Positions 23,167-32,503 of a stretch of 64,000 nucleotides of DNA are shown one piece after another (within the stretch, counting starts at the first letter, position 1; each line of letters starts with the position of its first letter). The notes below the pieces were generated by a model. The model searched no databases and was not told where the DNA came from. It was given only the letters and a program-made list of their open reading frames with translations. The position numbers and the translations under genes were made by a program. Source of the DNA: CADCVQ01 sp038260305 (GTDB taxonomy: Bacteria; Actinomycetota; Thermoleophilia; Solirubrobacterales; Solirubrobacteraceae); assembly GCA_038260305.1 (NCBI GenBank), contig JBBSNY010000004.1, forward strand, positions 130,989 to 194,988, given 5' to 3'.

Positions 23167-24579
23167 CTACGTCATGGAACGGCTGACCTCGAGCGGCGAT
23201 GTGGCGTCCGACGGCGCGCCGGGCAGCCGCGGCAGCGTCAGCACGAAGCGCGAGCCGCCGCCCGCGCCCTCCTCGACGCGCACGCTGCCGCCGTGCGTCT
23301 CTGCGACCTGGCGCACGATCGCAAGGCCGAGCCCCGAGCCCGGGCGTCCACGCGCCGTCGCGCCGCGGTAGAAGCGGTCGAAGACGTGCGGGCGGTCATC
23401 GGCTGGGATCCCCGGGCCGTGGTCGCGCACGCTGAGCTCGCCGGTGCGCAGCACGACCTCGACGGTCGTCCCGTCGCCGCTGTACTTGCCGGCGTTGTCG
23501 AGCAGGTTGTCGACCGCGCGGCCGAGGCGCTCGGGCAGCCCCTCGACGACCGTCGGCTCGAGCTGGGAGTCGTCGAACGTGACGTTCGGCCGGCGGCGTT
23601 GCGCGCGCGCCACCGCCTCGCTCACGAGCGCGTCGAGCTGGACCTCCTCGACGCCCGACAGCTGCTCGTCGCCGCGCGCGAGCTCGATGACGTCGGTGAT
23701 GAGCGCGCTGAGCTCCTCGGTCTCGGCGCGGACGTCCTCGAGCAGGCGGCGGCGGTCGTCGTCGGGCAGCTCGCCGCCCGACAGCAGGACCTCGATGTTC
23801 GTGCGCAGCGAGGTCACCGGCGTGCGCAGCTCGTGCGACGCATCGGCGACGAGCTGGCGCTGGGCGTGGACGGAGTCGTCGAGCGCGCGGCGCGAGCCCT
23901 CGAGCGTGTCGAGCATCGTGTTGAAGCGCGCGGCCATGCGGCCGACCTCGTCGTCGCTCGTGACGCCGACCCGGCGGCCGAGATCCTCGGTCTGGGCGAT
24001 GTGCTCGGCGGCCGCGGTGAGGTCGGTCACCGGCTGGATGACCTGGCGGCCGAACAGGCGCCCGCAGAGCGCGGCCAGCAGCGTGCCGGCGAAGCACAGC
24101 AGGGCGAGCAGGAGCCTCAGCCGCGACAGCGTCGAGTCGACGTTGCGTAGGCTGCGCGCCATCTGGATCGCCTGACCCGGGATCGCCTCCACCGTGAGAA
24201 CCCGCAGGTGGACGCCGTCGGCGTGGGTGTCGCGCAGCAGCGACCGCCGCTCGCCCGCGGCGACGGCACGGTCGCCGTCGTCGATCGGCACGAGCAGATC
24301 GCTCTGTGCGGCGATCAGCACCCGGCCGGTCAGGTCGATGAGCCGGGCCGGCCCGGCCGGCCCGCCCTCGCGCGCGGATGCCTGCGGGAAGCTCTGGCGC
24401 GACCCGCCGTCCAGCCGGCCGGTGGCTCGCACCTGTTGGTACTGCGAGACGAGCGCGTCGTCGACCTGTCCGCGCAGCTCGCTGCGCAGCGCGAGGTAGG
24501 CGACGATCGAGATCAGCACGACCGTGATCCCGACCGTGCCGGCGGCCATGATCGTCAGCCGGTGGCGCAACGCCATCAT
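23167..24579 (-). CDS. sensor histidine kinase, OmpR-partner type
   Basis: 470 residues, ATG 24579 overlapping the regulator stop (ATGA). Two membrane helices (residues 8-30 and 155-178) enclose an extracellular domain; then HAMP, HisKA with ASHELRTPVTSLRTN, and HATPase_c with N-box LLDNAGKYSG, G1 DHGPGIP and G2 GSGLGLAIVRQVAE. It resembles MprB/TcrY-type kinases. With the regulator at 24576 it forms a two-component system; the signal is unknown. A vapBC pair precedes the operon on the same strand. Confidence 0.93.
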   Translation of the reverse strand: MMALRHRLTIMAAGTVGITVVLISIVAYLALRSELRGQVDDALVSQYQQVRATGRLDGGSRQSFPQASAREGGPAGPARLIDLTGRVLIAAQSDLLVPIDDGDRAVAAGERRSLLRDTHADGVHLRVLTVEAIPGQAIQMARSLRNVDSTLSRLRLLLALLCFAGTLLAALCGRLFGRQVIQPVTDLTAAAEHIAQTEDLGRRVGVTSDDEVGRMAARFNTMLDTLEGSRRALDDSVHAQRQLVADASHELRTPVTSLRTNIEVLLSGGELPDDDRRRLLEDVRAETEELSALITDVIELARGDEQLSGVEEVQLDALVSEAVARAQRRRPNVTFDDSQLEPTVVEGLPERLGRAVDNLLDNAGKYSGDGTTVEVVLRTGELSVRDHGPGIPADDRPHVFDRFYRGATARGRPGSGLGLAIVRQVAETHGGSVRVEEGAGGGSRFVLTLPRLPGAPSDATSPLEVSRSMT

Positions 24580-25244
24580 GGCTCGCGCAGGACGTATCCG
24601 ATGCCGCGCACCGTGTGCAGCAGCCTGCGCTCGCCGCCGGCCTCGGTCTTGCGCCGCAGGTAGCCGATGTAGACGCCGAGCGCGTTCGAGGTCGCTCCGA
24701 AGTCATAGCCCCAGACACGCTCGAACAGCGTCGAGCGCGTCAGCACCTGGCGCGGGTGCTCGAGGAACAGCTCCAGCAGCGAGAACTCCGTCCGCGACAG
24801 CTCGATCTTGCGCGCGCCGCGGTGCACCTCGTGGGCGGAGCTGTCGAGCACGAGGTCGCCGAACGCCAGCGTCGGCCCGCCGGGCTCGACGCGCCGCAGC
24901 AGGGCGCGCAGGCGCGCGTTGAGCTCGCGCAGCGCGAACGGCTTGACGAGGTAGTCGTCGGCGCCTGCATCGAGGCCGTCGACGCGGTCGTCGATCGCGT
25001 CGCGCGCGGTCAGCATCAGCACCGGCGTGCGGTCACCGGCGGCGCGCAGCCGGCGACAGACCTCGAGGCCGTCGATCCGCGGCATCGAGACGTCGAGCAC
25101 GATCGCGTCGACGACGCCCTCGGCGAGCATGTCGAGCGCGACCTGACCGTCCTCCGCGAGCGTCACGTCGTAGCGCTCGAGCGCGAGCGCGCGAGCGAGC
25201 GCCGATCGGACGCTTGGCTCGTCGTCGACCACCAGGACCTTCAC
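24576..25244 (-). CDS. OmpR-family response regulator
   Basis: 222 residues, ATG 25244. Receiver domain: acidic pocket VDDEP, phosphoacceptor Asp51 in IVLDVSMP, and Lys in GADDYLVKPF. The C-terminal winged helix is complete (LSRTEFSLLELFLEHPRQVL, VYIGYLRRKTEAGG, TVRGIGYVL), matching MprA/TcrX. It is translationally coupled to its kinase. Confidence 0.95.
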   Translation of the reverse strand: MKVLVVDDEPSVRSALARALALERYDVTLAEDGQVALDMLAEGVVDAIVLDVSMPRIDGLEVCRRLRAAGDRTPVLMLTARDAIDDRVDGLDAGADDYLVKPFALRELNARLRALLRRVEPGGPTLAFGDLVLDSSAHEVHRGARKIELSRTEFSLLELFLEHPRQVLTRSTLFERVWGYDFGATSNALGVYIGYLRRKTEAGGERRLLHTVRGIGYVLREP

Positions 25245-25274
25245 GCTCGTAGTTCACCGCACCGGCGTAAGAGC

Positions 25275-25703
25275 CTACGAAGTCACGGGGTCGACCCAGC
25301 GCAGCTCCTTGAAGCGCGCGAAGTCGGTGTCGGCAGAGCACAGCTCGAGTCCATGCTCGATCGCAAGGGCAGCAAGGTGCGCGTCGGAGAGGATGTTCCC
25401 GCGCAGGTCGTAGCGGCGGACGAGCGCCCCGAGCACGTCGGCATGCGCGGGCGTCGGCGAGGGGATCCAGCTCGCGGGTGCCGCGAGCCAGTCCTCGACC
25501 TGCTCCCAGGCCCCCGCCGCCGACAGCGGCTCTTCGTAGGCCCGCGGGTGCGTGGCGATTCGGACGAACGCGACGAGCGACGGCCACGGCAAGCCGACGC
25601 GAACGTTGCCGTTGAGCCGGTCGGTGAGCCACGTCCGCGCGCGCTCGTGAAACGGGCTCGACGCGTCGCGCGCGTACAGCAGCACGTTCGCGTCGACGAG
25701 CAT
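25275..25703 (-). CDS. vapC: PIN-domain toxin VapC
   Basis: 142 residues, ATG 25703, sharing one base with the antitoxin stop. Conserved acidic residues are D4 in VDANVLLY, a Glu/Asp in the mid region, and D in ILSDAHLAALAIEHG with SADTDF at the end, forming the Mg-dependent RNase site. Such toxins cut tRNA or rRNA when the antitoxin is lost. The complete frame contrasts with a VapC fragment at 44827. Confidence 0.92.
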   Translation of the reverse strand: MLVDANVLLYARDASSPFHERARTWLTDRLNGNVRVGLPWPSLVAFVRIATHPRAYEEPLSAAGAWEQVEDWLAAPASWIPSPTPAHADVLGALVRRYDLRGNILSDAHLAALAIEHGLELCSADTDFARFKELRWVDPVTS

Positions 25704-25936
25704 CAGCGTGAGGCGGGTTCGTCGAGCAGTTCGAGCGCTTCGGCGACGTTCGTCACGTCGATGCGTGCGCCCATGCGGGACGTCTGCTGGTCGAACCGCT
25801 TCATGGTCTGATCGGGCCGGCCCAGTCCGCAGCGAATGAGCTCGTTGATGGCCGCGCTCACACCGACATGATGTTCACGGCGCAGCGACTCGACGGCGGC
25901 TGCGACGTCCGGCTCGAGCGTCACCGTCGTCCTCAT
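25703..25936 (-). CDS. vapB: ribbon-helix-helix antitoxin VapB
   Basis: 77 residues from ATG 25936. The N-terminal strand and helix (MRTTVTLEPDVAAAVESLRR, then GVSAAINELIRCGL) form an RHH/CopG-type DNA-binding module; the C-terminal acidic tail (ALELLDEPASR) would wrap VapC. A perfect 12-bp palindrome 13 bases upstream is a plausible autoregulatory operator. Confidence 0.9.
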   Translation of the reverse strand: MRTTVTLEPDVAAAVESLRREHHVGVSAAINELIRCGLGRPDQTMKRFDQQTSRMGARIDVTNVAEALELLDEPASR

Positions 25937-25948
25937 GCGCTCAGGTTA

Positions 25949-25960
25949 GCATCATGATGC
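25949..25960. promoter_or_regulatory. palindromic vapBC operator
   Basis: GCATCATGATGC is a perfect palindrome 12 bases before the vapB ATG (minus strand). It overlaps the probable -10 region (ATGCTAAC on the minus strand), as expected for conditional cooperativity in vapBC operons. Confidence 0.65.
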
Positions 25961-25993
25961 GGCCCTCGAGGCCCGTCCTGACTGACTCTAGAA

Positions 25994-28060
25994 CTACGGC
26001 TCGACGTTCTTGCCGCCGGCGTAGAGCTTCTTGACGGTCAGGGTCATCTCGCGCGAGCAGCGGTTCGGTCCCGGCAGGCCGGCGCGCAGGTGGTAGACGA
26101 AGTAGCGCTCGAGGTCGAGGACCGGCGGGCCGACGGCGTCGAAGGGCTTGCGCCAGTCCTTGTCGACGAGCACGTAGTCGGCCGCGCGCGAGATCGGCAC
26201 GTGCGGATAGCTCGTGTTCAGCAGCGGTCGCTGCGAGCACAGCGGTAGGTCGGAGAGCATGTTGCCCGCCCACAGCATGCGCCCGTCGGCCGGCATGTCG
26301 AGGCGCACCGACGCGTTCGCGGGCAGACGCTTCTCGACGGTCTTGAGCGCCAGCATGCTCTTCGGCAGCTGGTCGAACGTCGTGCCGAGCTCGTGCGCGG
26401 CGCCGTTTCGCGTGAGCCCGATGACGAGCAGCAGCGCGACGACGCTGACCCACTGCCAGCGCAGGCGCGACAGCCCGACGGCGCCCGCGGTGACGACGAG
26501 TGGCCCGACGAACGCGAGCGCCTTGAAGTGGAAGTACCAGCCGTACTCGCGCGGACGGAAGTACAGCGCCGCGAGGATCCCGAACGCGACGATGGCGCCG
26601 AGGCCCCAGCGCACGTCGCGGGGCACGGCGCGCAGCGCGAGCACGAGCCCGATCGCGAGCAGTACGACGACGACCGCGGCCCCGCCAGGCTCGTCGACGC
26701 CGAGGAAGAAGCGTTCGGGGAAGAAGTGCGTCAGGTCGCCGCCCCAGTTCACGAGCGAGTAGCCCGGGGCCAGCACGCGTCCCGACGCGGCGGTCTTCTC
26801 GAGCACGCCCTGCAACGGGACGATCAGAAGGAAGAACAGCGGCACGATCCACAGCAGCTGCCTGCGGCTGCGCAGGCGCGGGATCCGCAGCAGCGACAGC
26901 CCGCGACGGCGGCGCTCGAAGCCGGCGAAGAAGATCGCCGGCAGTATGGGGACGGGCAGGGCGAGCGGGTAGGCGAAGGCGACCACGCCGAGGAACGCGG
27001 CGAACAGCATCACGCCGCCGAGCGTTCGATGGCGCACGACGTGCCACGCGAGCACGATCGCGAACGCCGTCGCCATGTACCCCCACGTCTGGTTGAAGTA
27101 CGGGTGCATGCCCGTGAACAGCTCGATCCGGTTCATCCCGACGAGGCCCATCGCCGCCGCCGCGCCCCACGGCCCGGCGCCGAGCAGCTCGCGCGCGAGC
27201 AGCCAGAAGCCGAGCGCCGCGAACGCCAGCAGCGCCGCCGACAGCGTCGCGATGACCGCGTAGGGCTCCATTCCCGCCAGCCGAGCGACGGCCCCGAAGG
27301 CGAGATAGATCGCCGGCTTCGAGCGCCACACGAGCGGCACGCGATCGACGGCCTCGCTGTAGTCGACGCCGGTCGGGTGGTTGTTCTGCAGGAACTGCGC
27401 GGTGCCGACGGCGAGGTGCGCGTCCGAGCCGTTGCCGATGACCGTCATGAAGCCGCCGCGGAACATCGGCAGCAGGGCGATCGCGCCGATCAGGACCGCG
27501 AGCACGAGCGGCACCGCGAGCATCCGCCACGACGCCGCGTCGGCCGGCGCCGAGCGCGCGATCAGCCCCGGGTCGCGGCGCCAGGCAAAGGCGCCGAGCG
27601 CGACGCCGCCGGTGAGCACGATCGCGAGCGCGACGTCGAACGGGACGAACGCGTAGGCCAGCAGCGCGAGCTCGAGCGCCGACGCGACGGCGCCGACGGG
27701 CAGGATCCACAGCGCCTCGTGGCGGCGCAGGCCCCGCGGCAGCAGCAGCCGCGTCGGCCCGAAGCCGAGGATCGTGAACAGCACGACGATCGCGGCCGAG
27801 ACGTGCAGCGCGCCGCCGAGCCCGCCGCGGCCCTGCACGCCGACGTACTGCGACAGGCCGAGCGCGATCGCTGCCGCGCCGGCGAGGCCCAGCCACGCGA
27901 GCCTGCGCTCCCTCCTTGGGCTCCTGGCGTCCGGCTTCTGCGGTCCGGCGTTCGTCGCGGCCGACGGGTCGTCGGCCGCGGTCGGATGCTCCCCGGCGTT
28001 GAGCTCGTCGGCGTCGCCTGGGTCGCCGGTCTGCAGATCCATCGCGTCATTGTCGGACAT
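25994..28060 (-). CDS. large polytopic membrane protein, GT-C-like
   Basis: 688 residues, ATG 28060. A disordered, acidic cytosolic N-terminus (about 50 residues) precedes 12 or more membrane helices and a C-terminal soluble domain (DKDWRKPFDAVGPPVLDLERYFVYHL). The first extracellular loop holds GNGSDAHLAVGTAQF and the later segment FHPYFNQTW-like GMHPYFNQTWGY; the topology resembles GT-C glycosyltransferases using polyprenyl-linked sugars, but no catalytic aspartate motif can be assigned with confidence. It is followed by a WecG-type gene, which suggests the same glycan pathway. Confidence 0.65.
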   Translation of the reverse strand: MSDNDAMDLQTGDPGDADELNAGEHPTAADDPSAATNAGPQKPDARSPRRERRLAWLGLAGAAAIALGLSQYVGVQGRGGLGGALHVSAAIVVLFTILGFGPTRLLLPRGLRRHEALWILPVGAVASALELALLAYAFVPFDVALAIVLTGGVALGAFAWRRDPGLIARSAPADAASWRMLAVPLVLAVLIGAIALLPMFRGGFMTVIGNGSDAHLAVGTAQFLQNNHPTGVDYSEAVDRVPLVWRSKPAIYLAFGAVARLAGMEPYAVIATLSAALLAFAALGFWLLARELLGAGPWGAAAAMGLVGMNRIELFTGMHPYFNQTWGYMATAFAIVLAWHVVRHRTLGGVMLFAAFLGVVAFAYPLALPVPILPAIFFAGFERRRRGLSLLRIPRLRSRRQLLWIVPLFFLLIVPLQGVLEKTAASGRVLAPGYSLVNWGGDLTHFFPERFFLGVDEPGGAAVVVVLLAIGLVLALRAVPRDVRWGLGAIVAFGILAALYFRPREYGWYFHFKALAFVGPLVVTAGAVGLSRLRWQWVSVVALLLVIGLTRNGAAHELGTTFDQLPKSMLALKTVEKRLPANASVRLDMPADGRMLWAGNMLSDLPLCSQRPLLNTSYPHVPISRAADYVLVDKDWRKPFDAVGPPVLDLERYFVYHLRAGLPGPNRCSREMTLTVKKLYAGGKNVEP

Positions 28061-28088
28061 CGGGGTCCGTCGGCGCGCAGCGAGGGCG

Positions 28089-28877
28089 TCAGTGCCGGCG
28101 GTGCTTGCGCGCGAGCGTCACAACCCGGCTGAGGAACACCGGGTTGCCGACGAGGTAGCGCCGCCACATCCGCTGCGGCTCGATCGCAAGCCGGAAGATC
28201 CATTCCAGGCCGTTGTCGGCGAGCGTGGCTGGCGCGCGCGGCACGCGGCCGGAAACGAAATCGAACAGCGCGCCGACCGTCCACAGCACGGAGCAGTCGA
28301 GCGCCGCGACCGTGCCCTGCGCCCACAGCTCCTGCTTCGGCGTGCCCATGCCGACGAGGACGATGTCCGGGCGGCAGCGGTTGATGTCCTCGACGACGCG
28401 GGCGTCGTGTCCGGAGCCGATCTGGAAGTAGCCGTGATGGGACCCTACGACGCGCAGCTTCGGGTACGTGCGGCGCAGGCGCAGGCCGGCCTGGCGCGCG
28501 ACGCCCGGCTCACAGCCCAGCAGGTAGATCGAGGTGTCCTGCGTCTCGCACAGCGCCGCCAGGTCCCAGATCCAGTCGGCGCCGGTCATGCGGTGCGGGA
28601 TCTCGGTGTTCAGCGCCTTCGCCGCGAGCCGGACGCCGTAGCCGTCGCAGTAGACGAGGTCGGCCTCCTCGAGCGCGGAGCGCAGGGCGGGGTCCTCGCG
28701 CGACTGGTTGATGACGTGCGCGTTGACGTACATGACGCGCTTGGTCGGAGCGCCGTCGCCGACCCAGCCGATGATCCGCTGGAGCAGCTCCTCGGGCGGA
28801 TCGAGCTCGATCGGCAGCTCGAAGATCCGCGACTGGCGCGGAAGCGTCGTGATGTCGTCGTCCTTGACCTCGGGCAC
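28089..28877 (-). CDS. WecG/TagA/CpsF-family glycosyltransferase
   Basis: 262 residues from GTG 28877 (the frame continues upstream without a better start). Diagnostic segments are VMYVNAHVINQSRED, DLVYCDGYGVRLAAK, MTGADWIWDLAALC, IYLLGCEPGVA, and LVGMGTPKQELWA followed by VGALFDFVSGRVPRAP. The family transfers N-acetylmannosamine or similar to undecaprenyl-diphospho-sugar. It sits in the 26-32.5 kb glycan locus. Confidence 0.93.
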   Translation of the reverse strand: MPEVKDDDITTLPRQSRIFELPIELDPPEELLQRIIGWVGDGAPTKRVMYVNAHVINQSREDPALRSALEEADLVYCDGYGVRLAAKALNTEIPHRMTGADWIWDLAALCETQDTSIYLLGCEPGVARQAGLRLRRTYPKLRVVGSHHGYFQIGSGHDARVVEDINRCRPDIVLVGMGTPKQELWAQGTVAALDCSVLWTVGALFDFVSGRVPRAPATLADNGLEWIFRLAIEPQRMWRRYLVGNPVFLSRVVTLARKHRRH

Positions 28878-28920
28878 GGCAGGGCCATCGTATCCGGGAT
28901 GCCGCGCGCCGCCGCCGCCG

Positions 28921-29565
28921 TCAGGCCGGCTTGCGCCAGACGTAGAGGTGCCCGCGCGCCTCACCCTCCAGGCCGAGCGCGCGGACGGCCTCGGTGACGC
29001 CGGGGTAGGCGTCGTCGGCGTAGTCGTGGAAGCCGACGATGCCGCCGGGCGCGAGCGCGGGCTCCCAGGTGCGAAAGGTCGCGACGGTCTCCTCGAGCTC
29101 GTGCGAGGAGTCGATGAAGACGGCGTCCACGGGCGGCGGGTCGGAGGGGCCGACGCCGCCGGGACGGTCGAAGAGCTGCACGCGGGCGCGATCGGCCGGC
29201 GATAGCAGGGCGAGGTAGCGCTCGCGCTCGGGGTGTGCCTCGACGTCCCAGCTCGAGACCTCGCGGTCGGGCCGCGCGAGCGCCAGGCACGACGTCGTCC
29301 ACGCAGCCGCGGTGCCGACCTCGGCGACGCGGCGGGCGGGCGCGAGCACGTCGAGCAGCACGCGCAGCTCGGCGGGGCGACAGGCGACGTCGATGCTCCA
29401 CGTGTCGCGCTCGGCCTGCGCACGGCGCAGCGCGCGCAACCAGAAGCCCGCCACCGGGCGTGGCAGCTTCGCCAGGCTCGTCGTCTGCAGCGCGAGCCGC
29501 TTGGCGCGCTCGACGGCCGAGCGCTCGTCGTCGGCTCGAAACAGGCCCAGGTTGCCGCGGCTCAC
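28921..29565 (-). CDS. class I SAM-dependent methyltransferase (CmcI/Methyltransf_24-like)
   Basis: 214 residues from GTG 29565. The SAM motif is VAEVGTAAAWTTSCLALARP; then DAVFIDSSHELEETVATF and GGIVGFHDYADDAYPGV, which is the Methyltransf_24 pattern (FIDSSH, HDY). Small-molecule or sugar methylation is expected. The tag is soluble, with no signal peptide. Confidence 0.85.
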   Translation of the reverse strand: MSRGNLGLFRADDERSAVERAKRLALQTTSLAKLPRPVAGFWLRALRRAQAERDTWSIDVACRPAELRVLLDVLAPARRVAEVGTAAAWTTSCLALARPDREVSSWDVEAHPERERYLALLSPADRARVQLFDRPGGVGPSDPPPVDAVFIDSSHELEETVATFRTWEPALAPGGIVGFHDYADDAYPGVTEAVRALGLEGEARGHLYVWRKPA

Positions 29566-29678
29566 GAGGCAGGAACCTAGCGAGTTCTTGCGCGGGCGCC
29601 GAAGTCGCGTGACGAATCGCCGCCGCAGACGTTGTAATTGCAGCGAATGACTCGCGACCGTCAACCCAGAGGAGCAGC

Positions 29679-30389
29679 ATGAGATTCCCGACCATTGCCG
29701 CGGCCTGCGCCGCCGTCTCACTGGCGCTCGTCCCGGCCGCGGCGCGTGCCGCCGACGCGCCGGCGACGCTCGCCATCGACGGCACCGGCGTCGCGCTCGT
29801 TGCGCCGGACGTCGCCACGATGTCGATCGAAGTGCGCGCGACCGCCTCGACGCGTCAGCGCGCGCGCCGTCACGCCAACCAGCGCACGAGCCACGTCCTG
29901 GCGGCGCTCGCCGCCAAGGGCGTCTCGCGCGGCAAGATCACGACGACCGGCGTGACCCTGAGCCGCACGAAGAACCGCAAGCACCAGACCGTCTACAGCG
30001 CGCGCAACGGGCTCGACGTCCGCATCACGGATGTCGCGAAGGTCGGTCCGATCGTCGACGCGGTGACCCGCGCCGGAGCGGACAGCATCGACGGGCCGTC
30101 GTTTCAGTTCTCCGATCCGTCGGCGGGGCGTGCCCAGGCAACCCGCCTCGCGCTCGCAGATGCCCGACGTCGCGCCGACGACGCGGCCGCGGCGGCCGGC
30201 CAGCGCGTGACCGGCATCCGCTCGATCGTCGTCGATCCGGACAGCGGGCCGGTCTCCGCCGCAGGCGCGGCGGCGTCGACGAAGTCCCCGGGGCTGGCGT
30301 TCACCGATCCACAACCGACGCAGGTCTCTCCCGGTCGCCAGGAGGTCAGCGCGACGGTCGAGGTCGTCTTCACGATCGAGCCGGTCTGA
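29679..30389 (+). CDS. SIMPL domain-containing secreted protein (DUF541)
   Basis: 236 residues; ATG 29679 follows AGAGGAGCAGC. A signal peptide (ALVPAAARAADAP, cut near residue 24) leads to the SIMPL fold: IDGTGVALVAPDVATMSIEVRA, KGVSRGKITTTGVTLS, and VSATVEVVFTIEPV at the end. The family (BP26/OMP28-like) is periplasmic or secreted with poorly defined function. The region 29566-29678 is a shared upstream space with the methyltransferase. Confidence 0.9.
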   Translation: MRFPTIAAACAAVSLALVPAAARAADAPATLAIDGTGVALVAPDVATMSIEVRATASTRQRARRHANQRTSHVLAALAAKGVSRGKITTTGVTLSRTKNRKHQTVYSARNGLDVRITDVAKVGPIVDAVTRAGADSIDGPSFQFSDPSAGRAQATRLALADARRRADDAAAAAGQRVTGIRSIVVDPDSGPVSAAGAAASTKSPGLAFTDPQPTQVSPGRQEVSATVEVVFTIEPV

Positions 30390-30527
30390 TTCGGGTCGCG
30401 CGCGGACCGCGCCCCGCGCGTGGCGCACCCGCATCGGCGGGCCGCGCCGCCGCGTCCGCTGGCGCGGCGCACCCGGCCCGCGCCGGGCGCCCTGCCGGCC
30501 GGCGCGCGGCCTGCCATCCTCAGGCGC

Positions 30528-31544
30528 GTGCCGATCGTCGCCATCGATGCCCGCGACGCGTTCGCGCCGCAGCTGCGCGGCTGGGGCCGCTACGCGAAGG
30601 AGCTCATCGCGGCGCTGCCCGAGCGTCCCGGCCTGGACTACCGCTTCATCTCCCACGGCGGTCCTGGGCCGGAGCTGTTCTTCGAGCAGATCGGCCTCCC
30701 GGCGAGACTGCGCCGCCTGCAGGCCGATCTCATCCACACGCCGAACTGCTTTCTGCCGCTGGCGCGCCCGTGCATGGGCGTCGTCACGATCCACGACCTC
30801 GCCTTCGAGGTCTTCCCCGAGGACTTCAGCGGTCGCACGGGCTGGAAGTACCGCACGTTCACGCCGCGCGCCGCGCGCTCGGCGCAGCGCGTCATCTGCG
30901 TCTCGGGCTTTACCGCGGCCGACGTCGTGCGCCGCTACGACGTCGACGAGGCGCGCGTGCGGATCATCCCCAACGCCCCGTCGCTGCCGATCGGTGACGC
31001 CGCGCTACCAGATCCGGACGGCGGGCCCTACCTGCTCGCCGTCGGCGACCTGCGCCCGAAGAAGAACCTCCTACGGCTCGTCGAAGCGTTCCGGCGGTTG
31101 CGCGGTGAGGGGCTCGAGCACCGCCTCGTGCTCGCGGGCGTCGACAGCGGCGAGGGTGAGCGCGTGCGCGAGGCGGCCGGTGGCGAGCCGGTCACGCTCA
31201 CCGGCTACCTGCCCGACGACGAGATGGACGCGCTCATGCGCGGCGCCGACGCGCTCGTGCATCCGTCGCTGTACGAGGGCTTCGGGCTCGTACTTGTCGA
31301 GGCGATGGCGCGCGGCGTGCCGGTACTGGCGGCGCGCGCGACGGCGCTGCCGGAGACCGGCGGCGACGCCTGCGACTACTTCGACCCGCTCGACGTCGGC
31401 GACATCGCGGCCGCGATCCGCCGCGTCGTCGACGACCGCACGCATCACGCGTCGCTCGCCGCGCGCGGCCTCGTGCGCGCGGGCGCGCTGTCGTGGGCCA
31501 GCAGCGCGGCGCTGACGGTGGCGGTGTACGAAGAGATGCTGTGA
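30528..31544 (+). CDS. GT4-family glycosyltransferase
   Basis: 338 residues from GTG 30528. N-terminal segment VAIDARDAF...GRYAKELIAAL is typical; HTPNCFLPLA and CVSGFTAADVVRRY follow, then the C-terminal half has LAVGDLRPKKNL, VHPSLYEGFGLVLVEAMARG and PVLAARATALPET. The E-x7-E motif is E in SLYEGFGLVLVEA. It transfers a hexose or rhamnose-like sugar. It overlaps the next gene by GTGA. Confidence 0.9.
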   Translation: MPIVAIDARDAFAPQLRGWGRYAKELIAALPERPGLDYRFISHGGPGPELFFEQIGLPARLRRLQADLIHTPNCFLPLARPCMGVVTIHDLAFEVFPEDFSGRTGWKYRTFTPRAARSAQRVICVSGFTAADVVRRYDVDEARVRIIPNAPSLPIGDAALPDPDGGPYLLAVGDLRPKKNLLRLVEAFRRLRGEGLEHRLVLAGVDSGEGERVREAAGGEPVTLTGYLPDDEMDALMRGADALVHPSLYEGFGLVLVEAMARGVPVLAARATALPETGGDACDYFDPLDVGDIAAAIRRVVDDRTHHASLAARGLVRAGALSWASSAALTVAVYEEML

Positions 31545-32503
31545 GCTCGCACCACACGACCGTCCTCGTGCTGAGCGTCGACGAGGCGCCGCTGCTCGCG
31601 CACTCGCTGCCGCCCGCCGTCGCGCAGCCGGGTGCGGACGTGCTCGTCATCGACAATGCCTGCAGCGATGCGACGCGCTCCGTCGCCGAGGCCTGCGGCG
31701 CGCGCGTGCTCGCGCTGCGCGAGCGCGTGTCCTACGCCGCCGCGATCAACGCGGGGATCGTCGCGACCGAGGGCGACGCGGTGCTGCTGCTGAACGCCGA
31801 CTGCGTCCTCGACGAGGGCTTTCTCGAGGCGGCGCGCCCGCGCCTGGACATGCGCGGCGTCGGTTCGGTCGCGCCGCGACTCGTGCGCGCGACGGGGATG
31901 CTCGAGGGCGACCGCCTCGACGTGCTCGACGCCGCCGGCATGGTCGTCGACCGGCGGCGCAAGAACGGTCTCGTCGGCCACAACGAGCCCGTCGCGAACT
32001 ACACCCGCGCGGCCGAGGTCTTCGGCGGCGACGGCGCCTGCGTCCTGTACCGGCGCGAGGTCCTGGACGCCTGCGCCGTCGGCGGCGAGGTCTTCGACGA
32101 GGACCTCGAGCTGTGGGCGTCGGACGTCGACCTCGCCTGGCGCGCGCGGCTGCTCGGCTGGCGCTGCATGTACGAGCCGCGCGCGCTGGCGTGGCACATG
32201 CGCTTCTACTCGCCGTCGACGCGCTCCGGCCTGCCCGAGGCCCACCGCCGGCTGCAGTTCCGAAACCGCCTGCTGATGATGGCCAAGAACGACGCCTGGC
32301 CGGACCTGCGCCGCGACCTGCACCGGATCGCGTTCTACGAGCTGCTCGCGATCGGCCACGTGCTGCTTCGCGAGCGCCACCTGCTGCGCGCCTACGGCCA
32401 GGCGGCGCGCGCGCTGCCCGCGGCGCGCCGGCGCCGGCGCGTCGTGCAGGCCAAGCGTCCGCGCGGCGTGCATCCGCCGTTCGGGCTGCGCGCGCCGCGC
32501 TGA
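31541..32503 (+). CDS. GT2-family glycosyltransferase, rhamnosyltransferase-like
   Basis: 320 residues from GTG 31541 within the GTGA overlap. GT-A elements: VLVIDNACSDATRSVAEA, YAAAINAGIVATEGDAVLLLNADC (the DxD-like NAD), and FDEDLELWASDVDLAWRARLLGWRCMYEP with the catalytic ED/D. The C-terminus is basic (RRRRRVVQAKRPRGVHPP). Typical of inverting rhamnosyltransferases. The last gene of the second glycan locus; the intergenic region after it has strong hairpins. Confidence 0.9.
   Translation: MSSHHTTVLVLSVDEAPLLAHSLPPAVAQPGADVLVIDNACSDATRSVAEACGARVLALRERVSYAAAINAGIVATEGDAVLLLNADCVLDEGFLEAARPRLDMRGVGSVAPRLVRATGMLEGDRLDVLDAAGMVVDRRRKNGLVGHNEPVANYTRAAEVFGGDGACVLYRREVLDACAVGGEVFDEDLELWASDVDLAWRARLLGWRCMYEPRALAWHMRFYSPSTRSGLPEAHRRLQFRNRLLMMAKNDAWPDLRRDLHRIAFYELLAIGHVLLRERHLLRAYGQAARALPAARRRRRVVQAKRPRGVHPPFGLRAPR

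Noticed and set aside
25264..25282. Third copy of the CTTACGAAG/GTAAG repeat
   Set aside because: GTAAGAGCCTACGAAG has the halves in another order and lacks the dyad; similarity is by chance.
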